A stretch of 64,000 nucleotides of DNA, taken from contig NZ_CABVPX010000005.1 in the NCBI RefSeq assembly GCF_902499125.1, positions 186,001 to 250,000 on the forward strand. The letters are read 5' to 3'. This DNA comes from Burkholderia arboris. GTDB taxonomy: Bacteria > Pseudomonadota > Gammaproteobacteria > Burkholderiales > Burkholderiaceae. Position numbers and translations under genes: made by a program. Numbering within the stretch: the first letter of the stretch is position 1; every line of letters starts with the position of its first letter. The notes under the pieces are model-generated. The model was given only the letters and a program-made list of their open reading frames with translations, was not told where the DNA came from and did no database searches. This document shows positions 1 through 8,759 of this stretch, in pieces.

Positions 1-518
1 TCGTCGCCGGCTATGCGCCGCGCGGGCTCGCGACGATCGGGCAGGTCGGGATCCGCAACGCGTCGCGCAACACGATTGCCGGCGACCTGACGTTCACGGT
101 CGACCTGCGTCATCACGACGATGCCGAAGTCGACGCGATGGAGCGCGACCTGCGCGATGCGTGCACACGCATCGCCGCCGCGCGCGGCGTGCGGGTCGCG
201 ATCGATACCTGCTGGCGCAGCCCGGCGACACCGTTCGACCGTGACTGTGTCGAACTGGTTGCGCAGGCAACCGAAGCGTTCGGCTACACGAACGAGCGGA
301 TCGTCAGCGGCGCCGGCCACGATGCAATCCTGCTCGCGCGCCGCGTCCCGACCGCGATGGTGTTCATCCCGTGCGTCGACGGCCTGTCGCACAACGAGGC
401 CGAGGACGCGCTGCCCGACGACGTGACGCGCGGCACGAACGTGCTGCTCCATGCGGTGCTGGCGCGCGCAGGCATCGCAGCGCGCGTCGAAGCGGCGGCC
501 ACCGCGCACGATGCATGA
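1..518 (+). CDS. Zn-dependent M20 family amidohydrolase (hydantoinase/carbamoylase type), C-terminal part
   Basis: The gene enters from the left edge (reading frame begins at base 3) and about 171 C-terminal residues are present. Visible landmarks are the small-domain segment GDLTFTVDLRHHDD and the late metal-site region SGAGHDAILLARRVPTAMVF followed by GLSHNEAED. That GAGHDA...SHNE pair is characteristic of the M20 subfamily holding N-carbamoyl-L-amino-acid hydrolases and allantoate amidohydrolases, dinuclear metal enzymes that hydrolyse N-carbamoyl or ureido compounds. The substrate cannot be told from this half. It lies 25 bases upstream of the acetylpolyamine amidohydrolase gene on the same strand, so the two are probably cotranscribed in amide or polyamine catabolism. 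Confidence 0.85.
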   Translation, partial: VAGYAPRGLATIGQVGIRNASRNTIAGDLTFTVDLRHHDDAEVDAMERDLRDACTRIAAARGVRVAIDTCWRSPATPFDRDCVELVAQATEAFGYTNERIVSGAGHDAILLARRVPTAMVFIPCVDGLSHNEAEDALPDDVTRGTNVLLHAVLARAGIAARVEAAATAHDA

Positions 519-543
519 CGCGGCGAATCGACGAGGACGAACG

Positions 544-1566
544 ATGAAAACCTATTTCCATCCCGAACAACTGCTGCACCATCCGCGCAGCTACCTGTCG
601 CGCGGCCAGATGCGCGAGCCGCAGGAAGTGCCCGAACGCGCGGCGCGGCTCGTCGCGGCGGTGCGTGCGCTCGACTTCGACGTGCGCGAGCCGGCCGACC
701 GCGGCACCGCGCCGATCGCGGCCGTGCACGACATGAACTACCTGCGCTTTCTCGAAGAGGCGCACCGCGACTGGAAGCAGATGCCCGACGACTGGGGCGA
801 CGAAGTGATGTCGAACGTATTCGTGCGCGACCCGAACCCGCTGCGCGGCGTGCTCGCGAAAGCCGCGCGCTACCTCGCCGACGGCAGTTGCCCGGTCGGT
901 GCGAACACGTGGCGCGCTGCGTACTGGTCCGCGCAGGACGCGCTCGCGGCCGCAGCGGACGTCAACGACGGCGCACGCGAGGCCTACGCGCTGTGCCGGC
1001 CGCCCGGTCATCACGCGCGCCGCGATGCGGCCGGCGGCTTCTGCTACCTGAACAATGCGGCGATCGCCGCGCAGTCGCTGCTGGGCCGCCATCGCCGCGT
1101 GGCGGTCCTCGACACCGACATGCACCACGGGCAGGGCGTGCAGGAGATCTTCTACGGCCGCGACGATGTGCTGTACGTATCGATCCACGGCGATCCGACC
1201 AACTTCTACCCGGTCGTCGCGGGCTATGAGGAAGAGACGGGGGCGGGCGCCGGCGACGGGTTCAACCTCAACCTGCCGATGCCGCACGGTTCGCCGGAAT
1301 CGGCATTCTTCGCGCGGCTCGACGACGCGTTGCGCGCGCTCGCGCGGTTCCAGCCCGATGCGCTCGTGCTCGCGCTCGGCTTCGACATCTACAAGGACGA
1401 TCCGCAATCGCAGGTTGCCGTCACGACCGACGGGTTCGGGCGGCTCGGCGGTGCGATCGGCGGGCTCGGGTTGCCGACGGTGATCGTGCAGGAGGGCGGC
1501 TATCACCTCGACAGCCTCGATGCGAACGCACGTGCGTTCTTCGGCGGGTTCGCCGCCGCACGCTGA
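544..1566 (+). CDS. Histone-deacetylase-family acetylpolyamine amidohydrolase
   Basis: A 340-residue class II HDAC-superfamily deacetylase. The tandem active-site histidines are in RPPGHHA (H156, H157). The zinc ligands by family analogy are D192 and H194 in DTDMHHGQG and D281 in GFDIYKDD, and the transition-state tyrosine is Y320 in QEGGY. Bacterial relatives of this length remove acetyl groups from acetylated polyamines such as acetylputrescine. The N-terminal ERAARL region and the SHGD/FYP insert match that subgroup better than acetoin-utilisation (AcuC) proteins. The ATG at 544 is chosen because it starts the conserved N-terminus; an in-frame start at 451 would overlap the upstream gene. 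The exact substrate is inferred. Confidence 0.87.
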   Translation: MKTYFHPEQLLHHPRSYLSRGQMREPQEVPERAARLVAAVRALDFDVREPADRGTAPIAAVHDMNYLRFLEEAHRDWKQMPDDWGDEVMSNVFVRDPNPLRGVLAKAARYLADGSCPVGANTWRAAYWSAQDALAAAADVNDGAREAYALCRPPGHHARRDAAGGFCYLNNAAIAAQSLLGRHRRVAVLDTDMHHGQGVQEIFYGRDDVLYVSIHGDPTNFYPVVAGYEEETGAGAGDGFNLNLPMPHGSPESAFFARLDDALRALARFQPDALVLALGFDIYKDDPQSQVAVTTDGFGRLGGAIGGLGLPTVIVQEGGYHLDSLDANARAFFGGFAAAR

Positions 1567-1670
1567 CCGTTTCAGCGGGGCCGGATCGCGTGCGCGCGGC
1601 TTCAAGTTTTCCGTGCGTACGCCGATAATTCGCGCATATGCTGAATGGATGCACGAAGGAGGGCCGCACG

Positions 1671-1958
1671 ATGACAGCCGGCCAAATCAGACGCGGTGCG
1701 CTCGCGCTCGCGGTGCTGGCCACAGGGTCGCTCGCGCACGCAGCGGAACCGTCGATTCCGCTGCGCGTCAGTCTCATCATTCCGGAAATCTGCACGATCG
1801 GTTCGGGCGCGCGGGGGGCCGCCGACGCCGACATGCCGAGCGTCAGCTGTGTGCACGGCACGCCGTTCGTGCTGAGCCACGCACCGCTGCCCGACCTGCG
1901 ATCGGCGCCGCGCAGCGTCGGCGCGGGCGTGCCGCCCGCATGGACCGTCACGTTCTGA
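1671..1958 (+). CDS. Small secreted protein, probably a miniature spore-coat-U/Csu-type pilin-like protein
   Basis: A 95-residue protein with a clean signal peptide (cleavage predicted after SLAHA). A perfect AAGGAGG ribosome binding site at 1656-1662 fixes the ATG at 1671. The mature part is short but echoes the pilin encoded at 6061-6585: RVSLIIPEICTIGS parallels NVTLTLQPNCMITA, SVSCVHGTPF parallels SVTCTNTTPY, and the C-terminal WTVTF parallels TVTATVYF. So the two cysteines and the terminal beta strand of the SCPU fold seem kept while the middle is lost. It is convergent with the csu-like operon, its stop lying 16 bases from the tip-protein stop. No function is known to me; a minor subunit or a decayed subunit are both possible. 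Confidence 0.6.
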   Translation: MTAGQIRRGALALAVLATGSLAHAAEPSIPLRVSLIIPEICTIGSGARGAADADMPSVSCVHGTPFVLSHAPLPDLRSAPRSVGAGVPPAWTVTF

Positions 1959-1974
1959 CCTCCCGCCATTCCCG

Positions 1975-2937
1975 CTAGAAGCTGATCGTCGCGGTGATCT
2001 TGTCGCTGTAGTTGCCGGGCGCGGGCGTGGTTTGCGCCGGCACCGCGCCATATACGGTCACGACCTGCGACGTGCCCGTGCCGACACCCGTGGCCGTCGA
2101 GCTGCCGCCCGTGCCGTCGCCCCACGCGATCGAGCGCGCGGCATCCGTGTAAAGCCCGTAATTGATCGTGCCGCCGCCGCCGCTGCGCTGCATCCCGCGT
2201 GCCGTCACGTTGCCGGTGCTGCCGCCGTCCAGCGCGATTTTCCACGCGTCGCCGTTCGTGCACTGCGCGGTGATCGAGCCGGTTGCCGTGAGCGTGCCGG
2301 ACAGCACGCTCGCGGTGCCGAAGCTGACGTTGGTCGCGCTGATGTTGCAGTTGTTGATCACGTTCGCGGTCGCGCTGAACGGGAAGGTACCGTTCGACGT
2401 CGTCAACGACGCGCAGGTCGGCGCACCGAGCAGGTAGAACCCGGCGTTGAGCGACGTCGTGTTGCCGCCGAACGTCTGCGAGTAGGTCGTCGTGTTGTTG
2501 CCCGTTGTCGGCACGGTCGGCTGGTTCGACGTGATCTGTCCGTAGATCGTGACCGTCGCGCTCGCGCTCGTGCCGAGCGCGGGTTTGGCGAGCGTGACGG
2601 ACGCCGGTGTGGTGCCGGAATACACGGAACCCCATGCGACCGAATGCCCGCCGTCGAGATAGAGGTCGTACTGCATCGCGTTGGCGCCGTTGACGAGGCT
2701 GCGCGGGCTCGTGCCGCCGAGATTCAGGCACACGAGCACGTTTGGCGTCAGCGAGACGGCCGACCACGTGCACGTGATGCTGACGGTGCCGGTCGCGGTG
2801 ACCGGCGCGAGCGAGATCGGGCTGACCGAGCCGAAGGTGACCGTCGATGCGGTGGCCGTGCAGGTCTCGGCCTGCGCGTGACGCGGCACGCCGCACCACG
2901 CGGCGAGCGCCAGGACGAGCAGCAGCACGATTCTCAT
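1975..2937 (-). CDS. Csu-type fimbrial tip protein with two spore coat protein U domains (CsuE-like)
   Basis: A 320-residue secreted protein. The signal peptide ends near HAQAE and is followed by two successive SCPU domains. The first begins at ETCTATASTVTFGSVSPI and the second at TCASLTTSNGTFPF; each has a cysteine pair and the typical YDLYLDGGHSVAWG or YGLYTDAARSIAWG motif, and the protein ends in the donor-strand-like TATISF. Two-domain SCPU proteins are the tip adhesins of archaic chaperone-usher pili such as the Csu pilus of Acinetobacter baumannii, which promotes attachment to abiotic surfaces. The ATG overlaps the usher stop codon (ATGA, 2934-2937). This is the distal gene of the four-gene operon. 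Confidence 0.87.
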   Translation of the reverse strand: MRIVLLLVLALAAWCGVPRHAQAETCTATASTVTFGSVSPISLAPVTATGTVSITCTWSAVSLTPNVLVCLNLGGTSPRSLVNGANAMQYDLYLDGGHSVAWGSVYSGTTPASVTLAKPALGTSASATVTIYGQITSNQPTVPTTGNNTTTYSQTFGGNTTSLNAGFYLLGAPTCASLTTSNGTFPFSATANVINNCNISATNVSFGTASVLSGTLTATGSITAQCTNGDAWKIALDGGSTGNVTARGMQRSGGGGTINYGLYTDAARSIAWGDGTGGSSTATGVGTGTSQVVTVYGAVPAQTTPAPGNYSDKITATISF

Positions 2938-5318
2938 GGCGCCGCCCGGCAGGTGAGCGGCCCGACGGTCGGCAGCGTGCCGTCGCCGGGCGCGGTGAAC
3001 GCGAATGCCACGGCGCAGCGTTGCGTGCCGTAGTCGATCGCGAGATGGTTGTCGTCCTTCAGCCCGTCGATGAACGTGAGCCCGTCATAGCCGACGATCG
3101 TGTCCGCGCCGCTTTCGGCGTGATGCACGCGCGCACCGGCCGGCAGCGGATTCCCGGCGGCGTCGCGCAGGATCACCGACGCGGCGCGATAGCGCGACAC
3201 ACCGAAATGCGCGACGACGCCCGATTGCGCCTGCGGCACGATCGTCATCGACGTGCGGGCGATTCGCGCGTCGGCCGGCAGCTTCATCGAATCGATCGCG
3301 ACCTGGTTGTTCTGGTACGCGTTCAGGTCGGGCACGAGCAGATGCCCGGCGCGATCGGTCGTGCCGATCACGCGGTTCTCGTGCAGCACGGGGATGCCCG
3401 CGACGCCGTCGGTCGACACCAGCGCGAAGCCGTCGTCGATGCGGCGCGACAACTGCAGGCTGCTGTCCATGAACACGAGCGCGCCGCTCACGTCGAGCGA
3501 TGCGCCGGTCTGACGGTCGATGCTTTGCGCGGCCGCGATGACCTCGCCCGCGCGGCCGAGATAGCGCACCTGCGCCTGCCGGTAGGGCACCGCGCCCGTG
3601 CCGCCGGTCTGCACGCCCCAGCCCCAGCCGCCGTCGTAGTCGGGCGGACGGTTCGCGTCGACGGTGTAGTTCGACTGGCCGCGCTGGCGGCCGACGGTCG
3701 CGTTGAGCGACGTGTTGCGGCCGAGCCCGATGTTCAGCGACACGAAGGCGCCGTTCGCGCCCTGCTGCGCGAAATCGCGGTAGGCGCTCACGCTCAGCGA
3801 TGCGAGATCGCCGAGGCTCAGCGTGTACGACACGGTGCCGATCCGCGCGCTCGGGCCTTGCGGCAGCCGGAAGCCGATATAGCTGAGCGACAGCGTCTGG
3901 CGGTGCATGAACGGCAGCGCGAGCGTCGCCTGGTCGGTCGCCGACGGCACCGGTGAACCGTCGCGCGATGCCAGGTCGCCGTAGCGGCCGAAGGCGCGGA
4001 TCGTCTGCGCGTTGATCGAGAAGCGCGGTTCGATCAGCTGGTAGCCGACGCTCACCTGCGTGCCCGGATAGCGGCCGACGCTGCCCGCGACCGCGCCGCT
4101 CACCACGCCCGCATAGCCGAGCCGCATCAGCGCGCCGACGCCGGCGTTGAGCACGCCGCCCGTCGCTTCCGCATGCCCCTCGACGGTCAGCGTATCGCTG
4201 ACGCCGCGCCGCATCGAGCCGCTGACGGCCGGCCGCGCGTCGTAGTCGAACGACTGCAGCGCATAGTTGCGGCGCAGGAAGCCGGCCTCGAACGAATAGC
4301 TCGACAGCCCGGCCGACAGCATGCGCGTGTCGACATAGAGCGGCACGGACGTCGCGACGGTGCGCCCGAGCGCGTCGCGCGTGATGAGGGTCGCCTGGCC
4401 GGCGCCGGTGATGCCCGGCACGTCGTGGATGATGAACGGGCCGCTCGGCACGTTGCCGGTGTACTGGCGCACGTTGTTGACGTACAGGTCGACCGCCGAC
4501 GGTACTGCGGCGGAACCCGCGAGCGACGGAATCGGGAACGTCACGAGATCGGGCCGCAGCGCGAAGTTGCTGCGCCACTGGAAGCCGCCGAGGCGCACGG
4601 AGCGCGTCCACGCGAGCGATCCCGAGATCGCGTCGCCGATCTGCGTCGTGCTCGGCCGCGCCGGGTCCGAGCGGCTCCATGACGTATCGAAGCGCGTGTA
4701 GCGCCGCTGGCCGTTGTAGAAATACGCGGTGCCGGTGGTGTTGAACACGCCGTTCGGATCGAAGTAGCGCACGCCGGTGTAGAGCGAGAACTGCCGGTCG
4801 CCGATCGTCTGCGCGTACGCCTCGTAGTTGATCGCGAGCCCGCGCGACGCGGTGGCCGCCTGCGTGGCCGGCAACGCGCGGCTGTCGACCGCGTACGGAC
4901 GGCGCAGCGTGTCGGCCATCGCCAGGTCGACACGCTGGTGCGCGGCGTCGTAGCGATAGCGCAGGCCGGGAATCGTGTCGAGCTCGACGGTCGCCGCGTC
5001 GGCGATGCCGAGCCGGTCGGTCGCGAAGCCGATCGTGCGCAGGTCGGCGCCGCTCGCCGACAGATGGCCGTCGCGTTCGCGGAAATGCGCGAGCAGCGTC
5101 GTGCTTTCGCCGTTGATGCTGACTTCGAGGATGACGTCGTGGATGCTGTCGGCCATCACGAGCGCCGCCGGTTCGTCCGCGCGAGCCGCGCCGTGCACGA
5201 GCAGGCGCCCGGCCACGACGGCGACGAGCACGATGCGCCGGGCGCGCCGCGACGTTCTGCGTCCGTTGACCGGAAACGTGCCGGCGCGTGGCGAAGGGGA
5301 AGGGGCCGGGCGGCGCAC
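2934..5318 (-). CDS. Outer-membrane fimbrial usher protein, Csu/archaic type (CsuD-like)
   Basis: A 794-residue usher. The periplasmic N-terminal domain is recognised by LEVSINGESTTLLAHF, and the pore region by YSFEAGFLRRNYALQSFDYDARPAVSGSMRRG. The C-terminal domains end in GAGNPLPAGARV-like and TVGPLTCRA segments. Ushers form the beta-barrel pore that accepts chaperone-subunit complexes and polymerises the pilus. The predicted start is a GTG at 5318, giving an unusually long, basic N-terminal stretch before the hydrophobic signal core RIVLVAVVAGRLLVHGAARA; a GTG 16 codons downstream is an alternative. It starts 7 bases after the chaperone stop and overlaps the tip gene by 4 bases, so the genes are translationally coupled. 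Confidence 0.88.
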   Translation of the reverse strand: MRRPAPSPSPRAGTFPVNGRRTSRRARRIVLVAVVAGRLLVHGAARADEPAALVMADSIHDVILEVSINGESTTLLAHFRERDGHLSASGADLRTIGFATDRLGIADAATVELDTIPGLRYRYDAAHQRVDLAMADTLRRPYAVDSRALPATQAATASRGLAINYEAYAQTIGDRQFSLYTGVRYFDPNGVFNTTGTAYFYNGQRRYTRFDTSWSRSDPARPSTTQIGDAISGSLAWTRSVRLGGFQWRSNFALRPDLVTFPIPSLAGSAAVPSAVDLYVNNVRQYTGNVPSGPFIIHDVPGITGAGQATLITRDALGRTVATSVPLYVDTRMLSAGLSSYSFEAGFLRRNYALQSFDYDARPAVSGSMRRGVSDTLTVEGHAEATGGVLNAGVGALMRLGYAGVVSGAVAGSVGRYPGTQVSVGYQLIEPRFSINAQTIRAFGRYGDLASRDGSPVPSATDQATLALPFMHRQTLSLSYIGFRLPQGPSARIGTVSYTLSLGDLASLSVSAYRDFAQQGANGAFVSLNIGLGRNTSLNATVGRQRGQSNYTVDANRPPDYDGGWGWGVQTGGTGAVPYRQAQVRYLGRAGEVIAAAQSIDRQTGASLDVSGALVFMDSSLQLSRRIDDGFALVSTDGVAGIPVLHENRVIGTTDRAGHLLVPDLNAYQNNQVAIDSMKLPADARIARTSMTIVPQAQSGVVAHFGVSRYRAASVILRDAAGNPLPAGARVHHAESGADTIVGYDGLTFIDGLKDDNHLAIDYGTQRCAVAFAFTAPGDGTLPTVGPLTCRAAP

Positions 5319-5325
5319 CGGCGGT

Positions 5326-6045
5326 CTAGCCCGGCGGCTCCACCGCGACGACCGCGCTGGCCGGCTGCGAATTGACGGCCGCGCGCACCGTGACCTTGCC
5401 GCCGAGCGTGAGGCCGGCCGGCAGCGGCACGCTCCACTGGCCGGTGCGGCCCGCGAGCGCGTAGCCGAGCAGCCCGTGCGTGAGCGGGTACGCGCGGCCG
5501 TCGCCGGTCACGAGCTCGACCGATGCCAGCTGCGCGCGGCGTGCGCCCACGTTGCGTACACGCAGCACCCAGCCGCCGTTTTGGCGCGCGAGCGCCCAGT
5601 CCAGCTGCGGCGCGCCGTTGGTCGGCGGTTCGACGAACACCGGAATCGAATAGCGTAGCCGGATCGACACGCCGTTGGTCGGCGCTTCGCCGGGCGGCGG
5701 CAGCTCGTCGATCAGCAGCCGGTAGCTCTGCTCGACACCGGATGGCGTGCGCGACGCGCGCACGACGCGGATCAACTGGTCGGACTGCGTGCCGACCTCG
5801 ATCAGCGGTGGGCTCGCGACGAGGTCCTGCGTGGGCGTCAGCGTGTCCTGGCCGTCGGCCTGGTCCCAGCGGAACACGCGCACCTGTCCGTACACGGGAC
5901 GATCGCCCGGATTGCGCAGCGTGATGCCGGTGGCCGTGTCGTCGGCGCCGAATTCGATCGTGACGGGGGAGATCTGCAGCGACGCGGCGTGCGCGGCGCC
6001 GGCCGCGCACAGCAGCGCGGCGAGCGTTCGACGTAATGCGATCAT
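5326..6045 (-). CDS. Periplasmic fimbrial chaperone (CsuC-like)
   Basis: A 239-residue PapD-like chaperone with a signal peptide cleaved near AHAAS. Two immunoglobulin-like domains follow. Domain 1 contains SPVTIEFGADDTATGITLRNPGDRPVYGQV and the subunit-binding strand region ending in EQSYRLLIDELP; domain 2 starts after LRYSIPVFVEPP. Chaperones of this type hold pilin subunits by donor-strand complementation until transfer to the usher. The gene lies between pilin and usher with 15-base and 7-base gaps. No strong Shine-Dalgarno is visible before the ATG at 6045, so translation may depend on coupling to the pilin gene. Confidence 0.88.
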   Translation of the reverse strand: MIALRRTLAALLCAAGAAHAASLQISPVTIEFGADDTATGITLRNPGDRPVYGQVRVFRWDQADGQDTLTPTQDLVASPPLIEVGTQSDQLIRVVRASRTPSGVEQSYRLLIDELPPPGEAPTNGVSIRLRYSIPVFVEPPTNGAPQLDWALARQNGGWVLRVRNVGARRAQLASVELVTGDGRAYPLTHGLLGYALAGRTGQWSVPLPAGLTLGGKVTVRAAVNSQPASAVVAVEPPG

Positions 6046-6060
6046 GCGTGGCGGCGCCGG

Positions 6061-6585
6061 TCAGAAGTAGACCGTTGCGGTGACGGTCGTCTGATAGGTG
6101 TCCGGCTTCGGCGTGGCCTGCGTCGGCACTTGGCCGTAGACGGTCAGCGCCTGCGCGGAGCCCGTGCCGGTACCGGCGACCGTGTCCGTCCCCTGCGTGT
6201 TGCCCCATACGGTCGTGCGGCCGGCGTCCTGGTACAGCTGGAAGCCGACGGTCGTCGTCGTATTGCCGGTCGCCGTGCCGGCCATCAGGCGGCTCGCGAC
6301 GGTCGACCCCGTGACCGAGCCGGCATCGAGGCCGACGTTGTACGGCGTCGTGTTGGTGCAGGTGACGCTGACGGTCGTCTGCTGGTTGATCGCGGCGGAG
6401 AGCACGCCGTTGGTCCCGAAGGCCAGCGGGTTCGCGGTGATCATGCAGTTCGGCTGCAGTGTCAGCGTGACGTTGAAGGTGGCGGTCGCGGTGCCGTTCG
6501 AATAGGTAGCGGCGTCGGCGGCAGGTGTCGAAAGGCCGATTGACAGCGCGAGCGACAATGTCGTGGAAGCGATGGCGACTTTCAC
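6061..6585 (-). CDS. Major pilin subunit of a Csu-type (spore coat U domain) pilus
   Basis: A 174-residue secreted SCPU-domain protein. The signal peptide ends near PAADAA. The mature protein starts with ATYSNGTATATFNVTLTL, a donor-strand extension followed by the first strand. It carries the cysteine pair NCMI/VTCTN, the motif FQLYQDAGRTTVWGN, and the C-terminal TVTATVYF strand. The start is GTG at 6585 behind a GGGGAGGA ribosome binding site. It is the first gene of the operon pilin-chaperone-usher-tip, a shorter arrangement than the six-gene Acinetobacter csu operon. The upstream 500 bases are AT-rich and should hold the promoter. Confidence 0.88.
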   Translation of the reverse strand: MKVAIASTTLSLALSIGLSTPAADAATYSNGTATATFNVTLTLQPNCMITANPLAFGTNGVLSAAINQQTTVSVTCTNTTPYNVGLDAGSVTGSTVASRLMAGTATGNTTTTVGFQLYQDAGRTTVWGNTQGTDTVAGTGTGSAQALTVYGQVPTQATPKPDTYQTTVTATVYF

Positions 6586-7067
6586 TCTGAATCCTCCCCG
6601 GTCGGTTTTTCATTGGATTTATGCCGCGCTCCGCGCGCCACGGCCGCTTGAATGCTGATACGAATCGAGGAGTCTTTCAATCTTAAAGTTTTGGCTGTTT
6701 CATTTTGTTACAGTTTGATCGATTAATGATTGAATAAAACCGGTAAGCATTGCGCTTTTCGATTTTGTCCGGCGCATCGGGCGAAATATTTTCTTGCGGA
6801 GCACAAGTGGCTGCGGGGCTTATGCGGGGTGCGACTCGATTTTCAGATTGGCGTGGCGGATTGAATCGACCGGTGCGGAATGGATAATTGCGGTGTGTGG
6901 TGAATTGGAAATGACATGCGTCGAATCATTTCAGGGCATTGAATCGATCCCGGTAATCCGTGAGTGGATTCAATTTTCAATTCGGGTGTGGAAGGAGGAG
7001 GGGGTGATATTCGGGATTTATCCCGATTGAAGAATCGGCGAATCCGGATTGGCGGCGGAAAACGAAA
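6586..7067. promoter_or_regulatory. AT-rich intergenic region upstream of the csu-like operon
   Basis: About 480 bases without a convincing gene. The base composition is markedly more AT-rich than the flanking genes (for example 6661-6760). It must contain the leftward promoter of the pilin operon, but I cannot assign -35/-10 boxes with confidence. A perfect inverted repeat, TCGGGA-ttta-TCCCGA, lies at 7011-7026. A 78-codon reading frame at 6794-7030 would start at TTG without a ribosome binding site and is not called. Confidence 0.5.
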
Positions 7068-7088
7068 ACGGCCGCATTGCGCGGCCGT
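7058..7088 (-). terminator. Rho-independent terminator of the MFS gene
   Basis: The perfect 8-bp stem ACGGCCGC (7068-7075) / GCGGCCGT (7081-7088) has a 5-base loop. On the minus strand it is followed by the T-rich TTTTCGTTTTCC (7067 down to 7056). It lies 34 bases beyond the MFS transporter stop. Confidence 0.8.
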
Positions 7089-7121
7089 GAGCGTCGGTAC
7101 GTCGGATTGCCCGGATTGCGA

Positions 7122-8327
7122 TTACGAATTCGCGGTGGCCGGTGCACGGCGGCGCTGCGCAACCTGCAGCACCACGAGCGCGAGTCCGGCCGCGGCGATC
7201 AGCCCGCCGACGAGCGGCACGGCTGCGTAGCCGAAGCCTGCCGAGATCGCCGCGCCGCCGGCAGCCGCGCCAACCGCATTGCCGAGGTTGAACGCACCGA
7301 TGTTGACGGCGGACGCAAGGCCCGGCGCTTCGTGGGCGGCGCGCATCACGCGCATCTGCAGCGGCGGCACGACCGCGAACGTTGCGACACCCCACACGAG
7401 CAGCGTGACGGCGGCGCCGACATGCGTGCTGGCGAGCAACGGGAACGCAGCCATCGTCGCGATCAGCAGCAGCAGGAAGCCGGTCAGCGTGCCGTCGAGC
7501 GAGCGGTCGGCGAGGCGGCCGCCTGCGATGTTGCCGATCGAGAAACCGACGCCGATCAGCACGAGCATCGCGGTCACGAAGCCGGGCGTCGCGCCAGTCA
7601 GGTGTTCGAGCGTCGGGGCGACATACGTGTAGAGCGTGAACATCGCGCCGGCGCCGAGCACCGTCGTCCCGAGCGCGCCGAGCACGACAGGGCGCGTCAG
7701 CACCGAGAGTTCGGCACGCAGGTTGGGCATCTTGCCGGCTTCGCCCTTCGGCAGCGCGGCGAACAGGCCGGCGATCGCGATCAGGCCGAGGCCCGCGGTT
7801 GCCGCGAACGACATGCGCCAGCCGATGATCTGGCCGAGCCAGGTTGCGGCCGGCACGCCGCCGACGTTCGCGATCGTGAGGCCCATGAACATCGTCGCGA
7901 CCGCGCTCGCCTGCTTTTCACGCGGCACGAGGCTGGCCGCGACCACCGAGCCGAGCCCGAAGAACGCGCCGTGGTTGAGGCTCGTCACGAGGCGGGCGAG
8001 CAGCAGCGTCGTGTAGTCCGGCGCGACGGCCGACAGCAGGTTGCCGATCGTGAAGATCGACATCAGCGCGATCAGCGCCGAACGGCGCGACCAGCGCGCG
8101 AGCAGCAGCGTCATCAGCGGCGCGCCGACCATCACGCCGATCGCATACGCGCTGATCAGCATGCCGGCCTTCGGAATCGACACGTGCACGCCGTCGGCGA
8201 TCACGGGCAGCAGGCCCATCGGCGAGAACTCGGTCGTGCCGATGCCGAACGCACCGGCGGCGAGCGCCAGCAGCGGCAGCGCGGCGCTGCCGCCCGGGCG
8301 GGAACGAGAGGAAGTCGTGGGGTTCAC
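7122..8327 (-). CDS. MFS transporter, DHA1 drug/sugar efflux type
   Basis: A 401-residue inner-membrane protein with about 12 hydrophobic segments. The N-terminal FGIGTTEFSPMGLLPVIA is the classic signature of the AraJ/YdhP/sugar-efflux branch of DHA1 antiporters, and the motif-A-like loop LLLARWSRRSALI follows helix 2. Members expel arabinose, purine nucleosides, chloramphenicol-like drugs or arsenicals; the substrate cannot be read from sequence. Translation appears to start at GTG 8327 behind an AGGAGCC ribosome binding site. It is a monocistronic gene with its own terminator. Confidence 0.83.
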   Translation of the reverse strand: MNPTTSSRSRPGGSAALPLLALAAGAFGIGTTEFSPMGLLPVIADGVHVSIPKAGMLISAYAIGVMVGAPLMTLLLARWSRRSALIALMSIFTIGNLLSAVAPDYTTLLLARLVTSLNHGAFFGLGSVVAASLVPREKQASAVATMFMGLTIANVGGVPAATWLGQIIGWRMSFAATAGLGLIAIAGLFAALPKGEAGKMPNLRAELSVLTRPVVLGALGTTVLGAGAMFTLYTYVAPTLEHLTGATPGFVTAMLVLIGVGFSIGNIAGGRLADRSLDGTLTGFLLLLIATMAAFPLLASTHVGAAVTLLVWGVATFAVVPPLQMRVMRAAHEAPGLASAVNIGAFNLGNAVGAAAGGAAISAGFGYAAVPLVGGLIAAAGLALVVLQVAQRRRAPATANS

Positions 8328-8759
8328 GCGATGGGCTCCTGTTAATCGAAGGACAACGGCACGGGACCGTTGAGGACAGGGCGAAGTTTGCCTGCATTAC
8401 TTTTGCGGAAAAAGCCGCATGCGGGCGAAATTATCTTGATTTCATGTCAACAATGCGGAGCAGGGGCGACATGCGCGCGAGGCTTGTGGATGATGCGTCG
8501 GCGGGGGCTGTCGAACGAGGCTGGGATTGGCGAAAGATATTCGTAAGATGAAAGGGCGGAGCCTGCGGTCGCGCGGCTGCGATCCGGTGAGGGTGTGCGG
8601 CGAATGGGCGGCCGCCCGGGGCGATGCGCCGGGCGCGGTCCGGCCGCCGTGCGGCGACCTGCAGCCGGGTGGTCCGGGCGCGCGGCCCAGGTATCGGCGA
8701 GCGCCGGTGGCGGACATCGTGCGTTGGCCGGAAACCCTTTCCCCGCAAGGCGCAAGCGC
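8328..8759. other. Intergenic region between the MFS gene and the candidate sRNA
   Basis: About 430 bases with no supported gene; several short frames on both strands lack ribosome binding sites and family resemblance. The stretch nearest the MFS start (8395-8460) is relatively AT-rich, includes TTGACA on the minus strand near 8446, and probably contains the MFS promoter. Confidence 0.4.

Noticed and set aside
6794..7030. 78-codon plus-strand frame in the AT-rich region
   Set aside because: It begins at TTG without a Shine-Dalgarno, contains no recognisable motif and ends inside the inverted repeat before the MFS terminator.
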